From contig NZ_BCTX01000022.1 in NCBI RefSeq assembly GCF_001590985.1, positions 1 to 64,000 on the forward strand: a stretch of DNA of 64,000 nucleotides, written 5' to 3'. Shown piece by piece: positions 16,140-23,983 of the stretch. The notes beneath the pieces are model-generated. The model was not told the DNA's origin. It did no database searches and worked only from the letters and a program-made list of their open reading frames with translations. Each line of letters starts with the position of its first letter. Position 1 is the first letter of the stretch. The position numbers were made by a program, and so were the translations under genes. The DNA comes from Novosphingobium naphthalenivorans NBRC 102051 (GTDB lineage Bacteria > Pseudomonadota > Alphaproteobacteria > Sphingomonadales > Sphingomonadaceae).

Positions 16140-16215
16140 TGGCAGGAGTGGCAGGATTCGAACCCGCGGCCCTCGGTTTTGGAGACCGATGCTCTACCAA
16201 CTGAGCTACACTCCT
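16140..16215 (-). tRNA. tRNA-Trp (anticodon CCA)
   Basis: On the minus strand the sequence folds as a complete tRNA of 76 nt. The acceptor stem pairs AGGAGTG with CACTCCT, the D arm holds TAGCTCAGTTGGTAGAGCA, the anticodon loop reads CTCCAAA giving CCA, and the T arm has GGTTCGAATCC. The discriminator base is G and the 3' CCA is encoded. A T-run follows directly (gttttTCCC region), which may end the transcript. Bacteria commonly place trnW just before secE-nusG, and here only one foreign membrane gene intervenes. Confidence 0.97.
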
Positions 16216-16310
16216 GCGGGCAGTGCGGCGCCTCTAAAGGGTGACGCGCAGGATTACAAGTGCGCGCCAACAAGATATTCGCGTGGCGCTCCATTTGCTA
16301 CGAAGAGTCC

Positions 16311-17147
16311 ATGCACGCGCCGCGATCCCCCGAGATGATCGAACCTGACCTCCTCATGCTCGCCTACCGCAGCGGGATATTCCCGATGGCGGACAGCCGC
16401 GAAGACCCCGAAGTGTTCTGGGTGGAGCCGCGCCTGCGCGCGATTCTCCCGCTCGACGGCTTTCACCTGTCACACTCGCTGGCGCGCACGCTGCGGCGCG
16501 GCCGCTTCACCGTGACCTGCAACGCCGCGTTCAGCGAAGTGATGAACGCCTGCGCCGCCCCCCGCGCACCGCAGGCCGGTGACGAGGAAGAAGAAGACGA
16601 TGACGGCAGCCGCAGCTGGATCAGTCACCGCATCCAGGCGAGCTACGAAAACCTGCACCGGCTGGGCAACGCGCATTCCATCGAATGCTGGCAGGACGCC
16701 GCGGACGGCAGCGGCAAGTGGCTGGTGGGCGGGCTCTACGGCGTCGGCTTCGACCGGGTATTCTGCGGCGAAAGCATGTTCAGCCGGGTGCCCGATGCCT
16801 CGAAAGTGGCGCTGGCCTGGCTGGTCGCGGCGCTGCGCAAGGGCGGCGCGGTCCTGCTCGACTGCCAGTTCATGACCCCGCACCTCGCCTCGCTGGGCGC
16901 GGTGGAAATGACCCAGCAGCGCTATGTCGACTTGCTGCAGGCGGCTCAGTCGGCGCCGGTATCGGCCGCGGGCGCCGCTTCGGCCGCCGGAGCAGGCGCC
17001 GCGGACGGGCTGGGCGCAGCTTCCGGAGCGGGCGACGTGCTGGCACTGCCCGACGCCTTCGGCCTGCTGCTGGAAGATGCAGCATCGGCGGGACTCGCAT
17101 CCTCGCCCGGGAAATTCATCGCGCAGGCCTTGACCCAGACGTCATAG
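16311..17147 (+). CDS. aat: Leucyl/phenylalanyl-tRNA-protein transferase
   Basis: Aat transfers Leu or Phe from aminoacyl-tRNA to N-terminal Arg or Lys of proteins, creating N-degrons for ClpAP. The 278-residue chain has the conserved AYRSGIFPMADSRE, WVEPRLRAILPLDGFHLS, GNAHSIECW, VGGLYGVGFDRVFCGESMFS and LLDCQFMTPHLASLGAVEM motifs in order. Two oddities: an acidic insert GDEEEEDDDGSRS around residue 88-100, and after the catalytic core (which ends about residue 209) a tail of nearly 70 residues rich in Ala and Gly. That tail is antiparallel to the coding end of the DUF2155 gene for 202 bp. The start at ATG 16311 avoids an unsupported N-terminal extension. Confidence 0.95.
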   Translation: MHAPRSPEMIEPDLLMLAYRSGIFPMADSREDPEVFWVEPRLRAILPLDGFHLSHSLARTLRRGRFTVTCNAAFSEVMNACAAPRAPQAGDEEEEDDDGSRSWISHRIQASYENLHRLGNAHSIECWQDAADGSGKWLVGGLYGVGFDRVFCGESMFSRVPDASKVALAWLVAALRKGGAVLLDCQFMTPHLASLGAVEMTQQRYVDLLQAAQSAPVSAAGAASAAGAGAADGLGAASGAGDVLALPDAFGLLLEDAASAGLASSPGKFIAQALTQTS

Positions 17148-17602
17148 ACCGGGTGCTGGACGACATTGAGACCCGGCGAATTCTTGAACAGCCAGCCGGA
17201 AAACACCTTGTGCCACGCCAGCTTGTCCCGGGCGGTGGCGCGCTCTTCCACGAAGACCTGCACGAAAGCGCCCTCTTCCTCGGGATGCTCCCAGGGCAGC
17301 GTCTTCTCGCACGTGGCGACCTTGACCACGAGATTGCCCAGACGCTTCGATTCGCCCGGCTTCATCACCAGGTCCTGCGTCAGGTTGTTGCGCTTGTTGA
17401 GCACGCCCAGCGTGACCACGCGGTCCTTGTTGGGCGTGCCGATGTGCTGGCCCTGCTCGGCCTGCGCCGGTCCGGCCTGCATCCCCGCTATGGCATCGGG
17501 AACAGTGGTATCCTGATCTTCCGGCTTGGGCTCGCCGCCTCCGCAGGCCGCCAGCAGCGACAGCGAGGCAAGAAGCGGCAGGCAGACAGCGGCCCGTTTC
17601 AC
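16946..17602 (-). CDS. DUF2155 domain lipoprotein
   Basis: A 218-residue exported protein of unknown function, conserved next to aat and NDUFA12-like genes in alphaproteobacteria. It starts with a signal peptide and lipobox (LLAACGGGE), so C20 would be acylated. The DUF2155 core runs from about 55 to 162 and contains VTLGVLNKRNNLTQDLVMKP and the conserved HPVYDVWVKAC. The last 50 residues are low-complexity Ala/Ser/Pro and overlap the tail of aat on the other strand. Eleven bp separate it from the NDUFA12 gene upstream, suggesting an operon. I do not know its biochemical role. Confidence 0.88.
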   Translation of the reverse strand: MKRAAVCLPLLASLSLLAACGGGEPKPEDQDTTVPDAIAGMQAGPAQAEQGQHIGTPNKDRVVTLGVLNKRNNLTQDLVMKPGESKRLGNLVVKVATCEKTLPWEHPEEEGAFVQVFVEERATARDKLAWHKVFSGWLFKNSPGLNVVQHPVYDVWVKACAMNFPGEDASPADAASSSSRPKASGSASTSPAPEAAPSPSAAPAPAAEAAPAADTGAD

Positions 17603-17613
17603 GGGACCGGTCC

Positions 17614-18015
17614 TCAGGCTTCGGGCGACCAGGCTTCGTAATCGCCCGTCGCAGCCGCACGGTGGCCGCCGCGCTCCAGCGCACCCTGCGGACGATAGGC
17701 CTTCACGGTGCCGGTGGCATTGGGCGTATAATCGGCTTCCCAGATCCGCGGCGGCGCCAGGTGGCTTTCCGGCACGTCGTCATAGGAATGATGCAGCCAG
17801 CCATGCCATTCGGCCGGCACTTTGCTGGCATCGTTGGCACCGGCGTAGATCACCCAGCGCTTGTCGTAACCCTCGACCGTCTTCGCCTTGTTCGAGCGAT
17901 AGTACTTGTTGCCCTGCGCGTCGGTGCCGACGTGCTGCCCGTTCATAGCGCTGAAGAGCGAGGTGCCGATGGTGGCGCCGTCCCACCAGGTGAAGATCTT
18001 GCCGAGGATTCCCAT
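17614..18015 (-). CDS. NADH:ubiquinone oxidoreductase subunit NDUFA12
   Basis: A 133-residue protein of the NDUFA12/B17.2 family, an accessory subunit of respiratory complex I conserved between alphaproteobacteria and mitochondria. Diagnostic features are GNKYYRS, KRWVIYAGANDASKVPAEWH and GWLHHSYDDVP in the middle. The ATG at 18015 is followed by MGILGKIFTWWDGATIGTSL, the expected N-terminal segment; the open frame continues upstream with no homology. It is followed by the DUF2155 lipoprotein gene. Confidence 0.95.
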   Translation of the reverse strand: MGILGKIFTWWDGATIGTSLFSAMNGQHVGTDAQGNKYYRSNKAKTVEGYDKRWVIYAGANDASKVPAEWHGWLHHSYDDVPESHLAPPRIWEADYTPNATGTVKAYRPQGALERGGHRAAATGDYEAWSPEA

Positions 18016-18165
18016 GAGCCGCGCGTTAGACCTTCTGCCCCCACCAAGGCAAGCGTGTTGAACAGGCAATTTTCGGCAAAACGCGAACAAAGCCACCGGC
18101 GGGGCGGAAGATGCCCCGATTTACCGGATGCGGACGCCGGCGCGCGCGGGCATTGGCAAGTCCAA

Positions 18166-19266
18166 TCACCCCGGCAGCGGCAGATAGCGGCCAAGGCGCG
18201 GATCGGCCGGTTCGGCGGTCATCCCCTTTTCTTCCAGCCAGGCCTCGCTGTAGCAGGTCGAACGGTAGCGGTCGCCGCAATCGCACAGCAGCGTGACGAT
18301 CGAGCCCTGCTCGCCCGCCGCCGCCATCTCTTCGATCAGGTGCAGGCAGGCGTGCAGGTTGGTGCCCGTGGACGGGCCGCAGCTGCGTCCGAGATAGCGG
18401 CTGAGATGCCGCGCCGCGTGGAAGCTCGATGCATCGGGCACCGCGATCATCCGGTCCACCACGTCGGGCAGGAACGAAGGCTCGACGCGCGGGCGGCCGA
18501 TGCCTTCGACCAGCGAGACGAATCCTTCCACCTGCTCGACCCGGCGGTCGGCGAAATGGCGATGGAATACCGATCCCGCCGGATCGGCCACGCACAGTCC
18601 GCTCTTGTGGCGGCCATAGCGCAAGTAGCGCCCGATCGTCGCCGACGTGCCGCCGGTTCCCGCGCCGCACACGATCCAGCGGGGAACGGGATGCTCCTCG
18701 CCCTGCATCTGCTGGAAGATGGACACCGCGATATTGTTGGTGCCGCGCCAGTCGGTGGCGCGTTCGGCATAAGTGAACTGGTCGAGATAATGCCCGCCGC
18801 ATTCAGCCGCGAGCCGCTCGGCCTCGGCATACATCGTGCGCGGATCGTCCACCTCGTGGCACTGCCCGCCCTGCTCCTCGATCAGCGCCAGCTTCTCGCA
18901 CGCGGTCGAGGCCGGGAGCACCGCGATATAGCGCAGCCCCAGGAGGCGGGCGAAATAGGCCTCGGACACCGCCGTCGATCCGGATGAAGCCTCGATCACC
19001 GTCGTGTCAGGCCCGATCCAGCCATTGCACAGCGCATAGAGGAACATCGAACGCGCGAGCCGGTGCTTGAGACTGCCGGTGGGATGGCTCGATTCGTCCT
19101 TGAGATAGAGCGCAATGCCCGGCGCATTCGCCAGCGGCACCGGAATCAGGTGCGTATCGGCCGAGCGGGACTGTTCGGCCGAAAGCACGCCGACTGCGCG
19201 CGCGAGCCATTCGCGCGGCGCTTTGGTGATCGTGGCATCAGACATGGGGACCGGGATATTGTGCAC
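18166..19266 (-). CDS. PLP-dependent cysteine synthase-fold enzyme (Cds1-like cysteine desulfhydrase)
   Basis: A fold-type II PLP enzyme of 366 residues. The lysine that would hold PLP lies in [11 protein letters not shown] (about residue 67), the asparagine/serine loop is [14 protein letters not shown], and the phosphate-binding loop is [18 protein letters not shown]-terminal [16 protein letters not shown] is typical of the Cds1-like group that releases H2S from L-cysteine. Its neighbour is a divergent Lrp/AsnC regulator, the arrangement seen for cysteine desulfhydrase and its sensor in other bacteria. The GTG at 19266 has an AGAGAG ribosome site; an ATG seven codons later is also possible. 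Confidence 0.85.
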   Translation of the reverse strand: MHNIPVPMSDATITKAPREWLARAVGVLSAEQSRSADTHLIPVPLANAPGIALYLKDESSHPTGSLKHRLARSMFLYALCNGWIGPDTTVIEASSGSTAVSEAYFARLLGLRYIAVLPASTACEKLALIEEQGGQCHEVDDPRTMYAEAERLAAECGGHYLDQFTYAERATDWRGTNNIAVSIFQQMQGEEHPVPRWIVCGAGTGGTSATIGRYLRYGRHKSGLCVADPAGSVFHRHFADRRVEQVEGFVSLVEGIGRPRVEPSFLPDVVDRMIAVPDASSFHAARHLSRYLGRSCGPSTGTNLHACLHLIEEMAAAGEQGSIVTLLCDCGDRYRSTCYSEAWLEEKGMTAEPADPRLGRYLPLPG

Positions 19267-19327
19267 GTGCGTCTCTCTTGCTGGCGGGGAAGCGGATGCA
19301 GGATAGCGCCTCCAGCCGGAATGCAGG

Positions 19328-19363
19328 ATGCAAATTCAGGCGTTCCTGACTATTCTTTTGCAT
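19328..19363. promoter_or_regulatory. Nested palindromes between Cds1-like and Lrp genes
   Basis: ATGCAAA at 19328-19334 and its exact mirror TTTGCAT at 19357-19363 enclose a second palindrome, TCAGG-CGTT-CCTGA (19336-19349). The element sits in the 180-bp divergent region, A+T-richer than its surroundings, and is the best candidate for the Lrp-type operator. Confidence 0.5.
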
Positions 19364-19446
19364 TTTATAACGACGAAATTCGATATTAGCGCATCTACCA
19401 TGCATATTGTACTGATGGCCTGCACGAAACCCCAGGGATTCCTTCC

Positions 19447-19899
19447 GTGATCGACCGCCGCGACCTTGCCATTCTCGACCTGCTGCAGCGCGATGCCGAA
19501 ATGCCGGTCTATCGCATTGCCGAAGCCGTCAACCTCTCCGCCTCGGCCTGTTCGCGGCGCATCGCCGAGCTGAAGCGGCTCGGCTACATCAGCCGCACGG
19601 TCGCCGTGCTCGACCGGGAAAAGCTGGGACTGGGCCTGACGGTCTTCGTCATCGTGCGCGCGCAGCACAGCAGCGACTGGCTGGAACGCTTCCGCGCCGC
19701 GCTTGCCGATACGCCCGAAGTGCTCGAATGCCACCGGCTGACCGGGCAGGCGGACTATATCCTCAAGCTCGCCGTGCGGGACATCGCGAATTACGACACG
19801 GTCTATAAATCGCTGATTTCCCGCCTCTCGATCCAGGACATGTCCGCGCATATCTCGATGGAAGTCATCAAGGACGCGCTTGCGCTGCCGATCCGCTGA
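19447..19899 (+). CDS. Lrp/AsnC family transcriptional regulator
   Basis: A 150-residue feast/famine regulator. It has an N-terminal winged HTH with DRRDLAILDLLQRDAEMPVY and SASACSRRIAELKRLGYISR, and a C-terminal RAM (AsnC) effector domain with VLECHRLTGQADYILKL containing the amino-acid-binding GxxDY-like turn. The start is GTG at 19447 just before IDRRDL, consistent with family lengths. It is divergent from the Cds1-like enzyme and most likely activates or represses it in response to an amino acid such as cysteine. Confidence 0.95.
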   Translation: MIDRRDLAILDLLQRDAEMPVYRIAEAVNLSASACSRRIAELKRLGYISRTVAVLDREKLGLGLTVFVIVRAQHSSDWLERFRAALADTPEVLECHRLTGQADYILKLAVRDIANYDTVYKSLISRLSIQDMSAHISMEVIKDALALPIR

Positions 19900-19967
19900 T
19901 GCCTTGCCGCCCCCGGACCGCGCGCCTAGGGCGGAGCGACAAGGCCAGAAACGTCCCGGGGAACGCC

Positions 19968-20729
19968 ATGACCATCCATTTCGATTGCACGCAGTGCGGC
20001 AAATGCTGCCAGGACCTGCGGCTGACGCTGAGCGTGGACGAAGCCATCGTCTGGGCCGGACGCGGGCACGAGGTGCAATTGCTGACCGAGGCCCTGCCAT
20101 GGGCCGGCGAACCCGATCCCGCCGATGCCCGCGCCCGCTATCAGCGCGATCGCTCGTTTGCCGTGATGAGCGGGGCGGCGCCGTTCCGGATCAGCGTGGT
20201 CCCGGTGGCCTACCATGCCGGGCCATGCCCGCACCTGCAGCCCGACATGCGCTGCAGCAACTATGCCGAGCGGCCACGCATCTGCCGGATTCATCCGCTG
20301 GAAGCCCGGCCCTTCATCCCATTGCGCCCGGAAAACCGCCACTGCCCGCCCGAAGCCTGGGCGCCGGAATTTCCCGTTCTCGAACGCGATGGCGAGATCG
20401 CCGATCCGGAAGCGGCCCGCATTGTCGCGCAGCACCGGCAGGCTGCCGCCGACGATGTGCCGGTATTGGCCGCAACCTGCGCGGCGCTCGGCCTGTCCAC
20501 CGCGGCTTTCGCGAACGAGGGATTTGCGGTCCATGCCATCGCGCCGCTCACGCTGGCCGAAGCCCTGCGCGCGGCACGCGATGCCGCCCCCCTTCCCGAT
20601 GATCCGCAGCCCTGGACAATCGTCACCAACCGCCGCTCGACATGGACCATGCTCACCGATGCAGAGTGCGAGGCCGCCCTCGTACAGCAGGGAGCAGGTT
20701 ATCTCGGCTCGTTTCCGGACGAACCCTGA
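19968..20729 (+). CDS. YkgJ family cysteine cluster protein
   Basis: A 253-residue protein whose N-terminus has FDCTQCGKCCQDLRLT and further conserved cysteines in GPCPHLQPDMRCSNY and RICRIHPLE. These eight or so cysteines define the YkgJ/Fli-like zinc- or iron-binding CxxCxxCC family; function unknown. The ATG at 19968 is chosen because it starts at the first conserved strand; the frame is open upstream but that part is not conserved. The last third is specific to this group. Confidence 0.9.
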   Translation: MTIHFDCTQCGKCCQDLRLTLSVDEAIVWAGRGHEVQLLTEALPWAGEPDPADARARYQRDRSFAVMSGAAPFRISVVPVAYHAGPCPHLQPDMRCSNYAERPRICRIHPLEARPFIPLRPENRHCPPEAWAPEFPVLERDGEIADPEAARIVAQHRQAAADDVPVLAATCAALGLSTAAFANEGFAVHAIAPLTLAEALRAARDAAPLPDDPQPWTIVTNRRSTWTMLTDAECEAALVQQGAGYLGSFPDEP

Positions 20730-20732
20730 GAC

Positions 20733-21221
20733 CTACCACGTCACCCTGTCGCCGGGCTTGATCCCCAGCTGCGCCGCGCGGCCGCCGTTCAGTTCGAGCA
20801 CCGCACTGGCCACGCCCGCCGAAGGGAGCGGCGTTTCGTCATAAGGCACGGCATTGGCCGCGATGTTGAGAATCCGCCGGTCGGTGCCGATGAAGATGAT
20901 GTCGAGCGGGATCACGGTGTTGCGCATCCAGAACGCAGCCCGGCGCGGCGGGTCCTCGGGAAAGATCATCCCCTCGTCCGCGCCCATTTCCGTGCGGAAC
21001 ATCAGGCCCTTTTCCTGCTCCGCCGCAGTTCTCGCCACTTCGACCCGGAACGTGCGGACTTTGCCGCCCGATTCGACCATGAGCGCAATCACCGGCAGGC
21101 CCGAGACGGGATGGACGGCCGGTTGCGGGGCCGCAGTGCCCGCCGCTCCTTCCGGCGTCCCGTTCGAACAGGCGGCAGGGCCCAGCAGCAGGGCGGCGGC
21201 AAAAATTGCGGTCAGGCGCAC
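20733..21221 (-). CDS. DUF192 domain lipoprotein
   Basis: A 162-residue exported protein. The lipobox LLGPAACSN near residue 18 predicts lipoprotein anchoring; the DUF192 core (about 50-162) shows ARTAAEQEKGLMFRTEM, EGMIFPEDPPRRAAFWMRNT and the closing GIKPGDRV. The family is widespread and of unknown function. The GTG start at 21221 directly abuts the recX stop (TGAGTG), so it is translated with recX. Confidence 0.88.
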   Translation of the reverse strand: MRLTAIFAAALLLGPAACSNGTPEGAAGTAAPQPAVHPVSGLPVIALMVESGGKVRTFRVEVARTAAEQEKGLMFRTEMGADEGMIFPEDPPRRAAFWMRNTVIPLDIIFIGTDRRILNIAANAVPYDETPLPSAGVASAVLELNGGRAAQLGIKPGDRVTW

Positions 21222-21785
21222 TCAATCATCTCCGAACGCCGACTCGGCCCATTCTTCCGCCTCGCCGGGGTCGGCCGCATCGACGATACGGCGCGCGATG
21301 TCGAGCGAATGCCCGGCGCGCAGCATCGCCGCGAGCTGCTTTTCGCGCGCGGCCCGGTCCGGCGCCTCGATGGCGAAAGGCCCGAAGCGCCGCCGCCGCG
21401 CCAGAACCAGCGCCGCAAGCCGCTGGTCGCGCTCGCCGGGGCGCGTTTGCGCGCGCAAGTCTTCCCCGATCCCGGCCTGCCCCAGCGCCTCGCCCACGCG
21501 CCGCGCGCCATAGCCGCGCCGCAGCAGGCTGCCCGCCTTCATCCGTGCCCAGGCGCCGTCATCGACATAGCCCAGTTCGGTATAGCGGCTCACCAGCGCC
21601 TCGACCGCTTCCGCGCCCCCATCCTCGCGCTCACCCTCTCCAGCCCAGCCCCGTTCCTGGATCTTGCGCTGGAGATAACCCCGCAGCTTGGCTTGCGTCG
21701 TGGCGAAACGCGCGACATAGGCGAGCGCCAGTTCCTCCAGACGCTGGGCATTGAGGGGCTGTGGATTACGACGCTTGACCGACAT
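21222..21785 (-). CDS. recX: Regulatory protein RecX
   Basis: RecX binds RecA filaments and limits their activity. The 187-residue chain is helix-rich and consists of the three RecX helical repeats: ELALAYVARFATTQAKLRGY, then SRYTELGYVDDGAWARMKAG, and a C-terminal repeat ending in RRIVDAADPGEAEEW. It is larger than the Escherichia coli protein. recA itself is not in the window. The start at 21785 has MSVKRRNPQPLNAQRLEELA, a basic N-terminus usual for the family. The following DUF192 gene is coupled by adjacent stop and start codons. Confidence 0.88.
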   Translation of the reverse strand: MSVKRRNPQPLNAQRLEELALAYVARFATTQAKLRGYLQRKIQERGWAGEGEREDGGAEAVEALVSRYTELGYVDDGAWARMKAGSLLRRGYGARRVGEALGQAGIGEDLRAQTRPGERDQRLAALVLARRRRFGPFAIEAPDRAAREKQLAAMLRAGHSLDIARRIVDAADPGEAEEWAESAFGDD

Positions 21786-21935
21786 CTTGCCCTATTCGTG
21801 CCACACTCCGCTCAGAATGGGGAGTGCGCGTGGGATCATGCGGGTCCGAACGGGCTAACTCCGGTTCAGAATGTACCGGCTAGAAGCCCCCGGTTCCGCA
21901 AGAATAGTGTTATAACAACAACGGGTTACATACAA

Positions 21936-23696
21936 ATGGCCGACACCGTGAGCATGGTGCCGAACTCTGGACAGGCACTTGCAGCGACGCCGAACGACGA
22001 CGCCCTGCCGCGCCGTTTCGCTGATTTCGACACCTTTTGCGAGGCGCTCGACTACGCGGCGAAGGGCCTGCGCGGGTTCAATTTTCACGATCCGCGCGGC
22101 ACGCTGACGCGCCCCTACCCCTTCAGCGAGCTGCGCGAGGACTCGCTGGCGGTGGCCTATACGCTGGCCGCGCGCGGGGTGAAGCCGGGCGACCGCATCG
22201 CGCTCATCGCCGAGACTGGCCCCGACTTCGCAGCGCTGTTCTGCGGCGCGGTCTATGCCGGTGCCTGGCCGGTGCCGCTGCCGCTGCCGACCAGCTTCGG
22301 CGGCAAGGACAATTACATCGAGCAGCTTGCCGTCCAGCTTTCCAGCTCGGACCCGGCGATGCTGATCGGGCCGGACGAGATCGCGGAAATGACCGCGTCC
22401 GCCGCCGCGCGCCAGGGCTGCGGCCATGCGACCTGGGCCGATTTCGCGGCCAAGGACACCGCGCCCTGCGACCTGCCGGCCCTCAGCCCCGACGATATCT
22501 GCTACCTGCAGTATTCGAGCGGCTCGACCCGCTTCCCCCACGGCGTGGCCGTCACCCACCGTCAGCTTCTGGCCAACCTTTCGGCGCATAGCCACGGCAT
22601 GGAGCTGGAGCCGCAGGACCGCTGCATTTCCTGGCTGCCATGGTATCACGACATGGGTCTGGTCGGCTGCTTCCTCTCGCTGATCGCGAACCAGGTTTCG
22701 GGCGACTACCTCAAGACCGAGGATTTCGCCCGCCGCCCGCTGGCGTGGCTGGACCTCATCACCCGCAACCAGGGCAATTCGATCTCGTACTCGCCGACCT
22801 TCGGCTACGACATCTGCGCCCGTCGCATCTCGACGCAGACCGCCGTCTCGGAACGCTTCGACCTGTCGCGCTGGCGCCTCGCCGGCAACGGCGCCGACAT
22901 GATCCGCCCGGACGTGATGCAGAGCTTCGTCAACGCCTTTGCCGATGCCGGTTTCAAGGCCAGCGCCTTCCTGCCCAGCTACGGCCTCGCCGAGGCGACG
23001 CTGGCCGTGACCATCATGCCCCCGGGCGAAGGCATCCGCGTCGAACTGGTCGAAGAGGAACGCCTTTCGGGTTCCCCGCGCGACCTGTCGCGCCCCGCCC
23101 GCTACCGCGCCATCGTCAATTGCGGCAAGCCGGTGAAAGACATGGAAGTCGTGATCCGCGGCGAGAACGGCGAAAGCCTTGCCGACCACAAGATCGGCAA
23201 GGTCTGGTGCCGCGGCACCAGCGTGATGCATTCCTATTTCCGCGATCCCGAAGCGACCGCCGAATGCATGGTCGATGGCTGGCTGGACACCGGAGACATG
23301 GGCTACATGGCCGATGGCTACCTGTTCATCGTCGGCCGCGCCAAGGACATGATCATCATCAACGGCAAGAACCACTGGCCGCAGGACATCGAATGGGCCG
23401 TGGAACAGCTTCCCGGCTTCAACCACGGCGATATCGCCGCGTTCTCGGTCGAAACCGAAAACGGCGAGGAGGCGCCCGCCGTGCTCGTCCACTGCCGTGT
23501 TTCCGACCCCGAAGCGCGCGTCGCGCTGCGTGACCAGATCCGCGACAAGGTCCGCTCGATCACCGGCATGAACTGCGTGGTCGAACTGGTGCCGCCCAAG
23601 AGCCTGCCGCGCACCAGCTCGGGCAAGCTCAGCCGCGCCAAGGCCAAGAAGCTTTACCTCTCCGGCGAGATCGAACCCTTCAAGCTCGCCGCCTGA
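21936..23696 (+). CDS. Fatty acyl-AMP ligase (FAAL)
   Basis: A 586-residue adenylate-forming enzyme of the FAAL branch, which turns a free fatty acid and ATP into acyl-AMP for transfer to an acyl carrier protein or amine instead of CoA. The N-terminal domain carries YLQYSSGSTRFPHGV (nucleotide loop), SWLPWYHDMGLVGCFL, the YGLAEATLAV tip and the TGDMGYM A5/A7 region; the C-terminal lid has RAKDMIIINGKNHWPQDIE and PRTSSGKLSRAKAK with the acyl-transfer lysine. The start at ATG 21936 is 19 residues upstream of conserved sequence. A 13-bp stem terminator follows the stop. No carrier protein or PKS gene is seen nearby; a GMC oxidoreductase and asnB lie downstream on the other strand. Confidence 0.92.
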   Translation: MADTVSMVPNSGQALAATPNDDALPRRFADFDTFCEALDYAAKGLRGFNFHDPRGTLTRPYPFSELREDSLAVAYTLAARGVKPGDRIALIAETGPDFAALFCGAVYAGAWPVPLPLPTSFGGKDNYIEQLAVQLSSSDPAMLIGPDEIAEMTASAAARQGCGHATWADFAAKDTAPCDLPALSPDDICYLQYSSGSTRFPHGVAVTHRQLLANLSAHSHGMELEPQDRCISWLPWYHDMGLVGCFLSLIANQVSGDYLKTEDFARRPLAWLDLITRNQGNSISYSPTFGYDICARRISTQTAVSERFDLSRWRLAGNGADMIRPDVMQSFVNAFADAGFKASAFLPSYGLAEATLAVTIMPPGEGIRVELVEEERLSGSPRDLSRPARYRAIVNCGKPVKDMEVVIRGENGESLADHKIGKVWCRGTSVMHSYFRDPEATAECMVDGWLDTGDMGYMADGYLFIVGRAKDMIIINGKNHWPQDIEWAVEQLPGFNHGDIAAFSVETENGEEAPAVLVHCRVSDPEARVALRDQIRDKVRSITGMNCVVELVPPKSLPRTSSGKLSRAKAKKLYLSGEIEPFKLAA

Positions 23697-23720
23697 GCGG
23701 CTTCACGAGGTGACGAAAGG

Positions 23721-23754
23721 CGGGCCGGAAAGCGCAAGCTTTCCGGCCCGTTTT
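23721..23754 (+). terminator. Rho-independent terminator of the FAAL gene
   Basis: A perfect 13-bp stem, CGGGCCGGAAAGC with GCTTTCCGGCCCG, closes a GCAA (GNRA) tetraloop and is followed by TTTT. It starts 25 bp after the FAAL stop codon. Confidence 0.92.
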
Positions 23755-23825
23755 GCATAGCTGGACAGTTGTTCGCGACGTTTGTTCAAAACCCGCATTT
23801 CCAGATACGCCGACTTAGCGGGCGT

Positions 23826-23973
23826 CCTTGTCCTCCCCGGGACGGGGAGGGGGACCATGCGCAGCATGGTGGAGGGGACTCTCGCCCAGGCGGAACCTTG
23901 CGTGAGGACGCGAATCCCCTCCACCACGCCGCTACGCGTCGCGGTCCCCCTCCCCGTCCCGGGGAGGACAAGG
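23826..23973. repeat. 148-bp palindromic intergenic element, 31-bp inverted ends
   Basis: Bases 23826-23856 and 23943-23973 are exact reverse complements (31 bp), each beginning CCTTGTCCTCCCCGGGACGG on its own strand. The interior holds a further near-palindrome (TGGTGGAGGGGA with TCCCCTCCACCA). No ORF of significance is encoded. Size and symmetry match a MITE-like or REP-class element at the convergent end of the FAAL and GMC genes. Confidence 0.85.
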
Positions 23974-23983
23974 AAATGGCAAC

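Noticed and set aside
14402..16204. 600-codon plus-strand frame opposite the membrane protein and tRNA-Trp
   Set aside because: It crosses a tRNA gene on the other strand and has a composition dominated by Arg/His/Gln, typical of an antisense frame.
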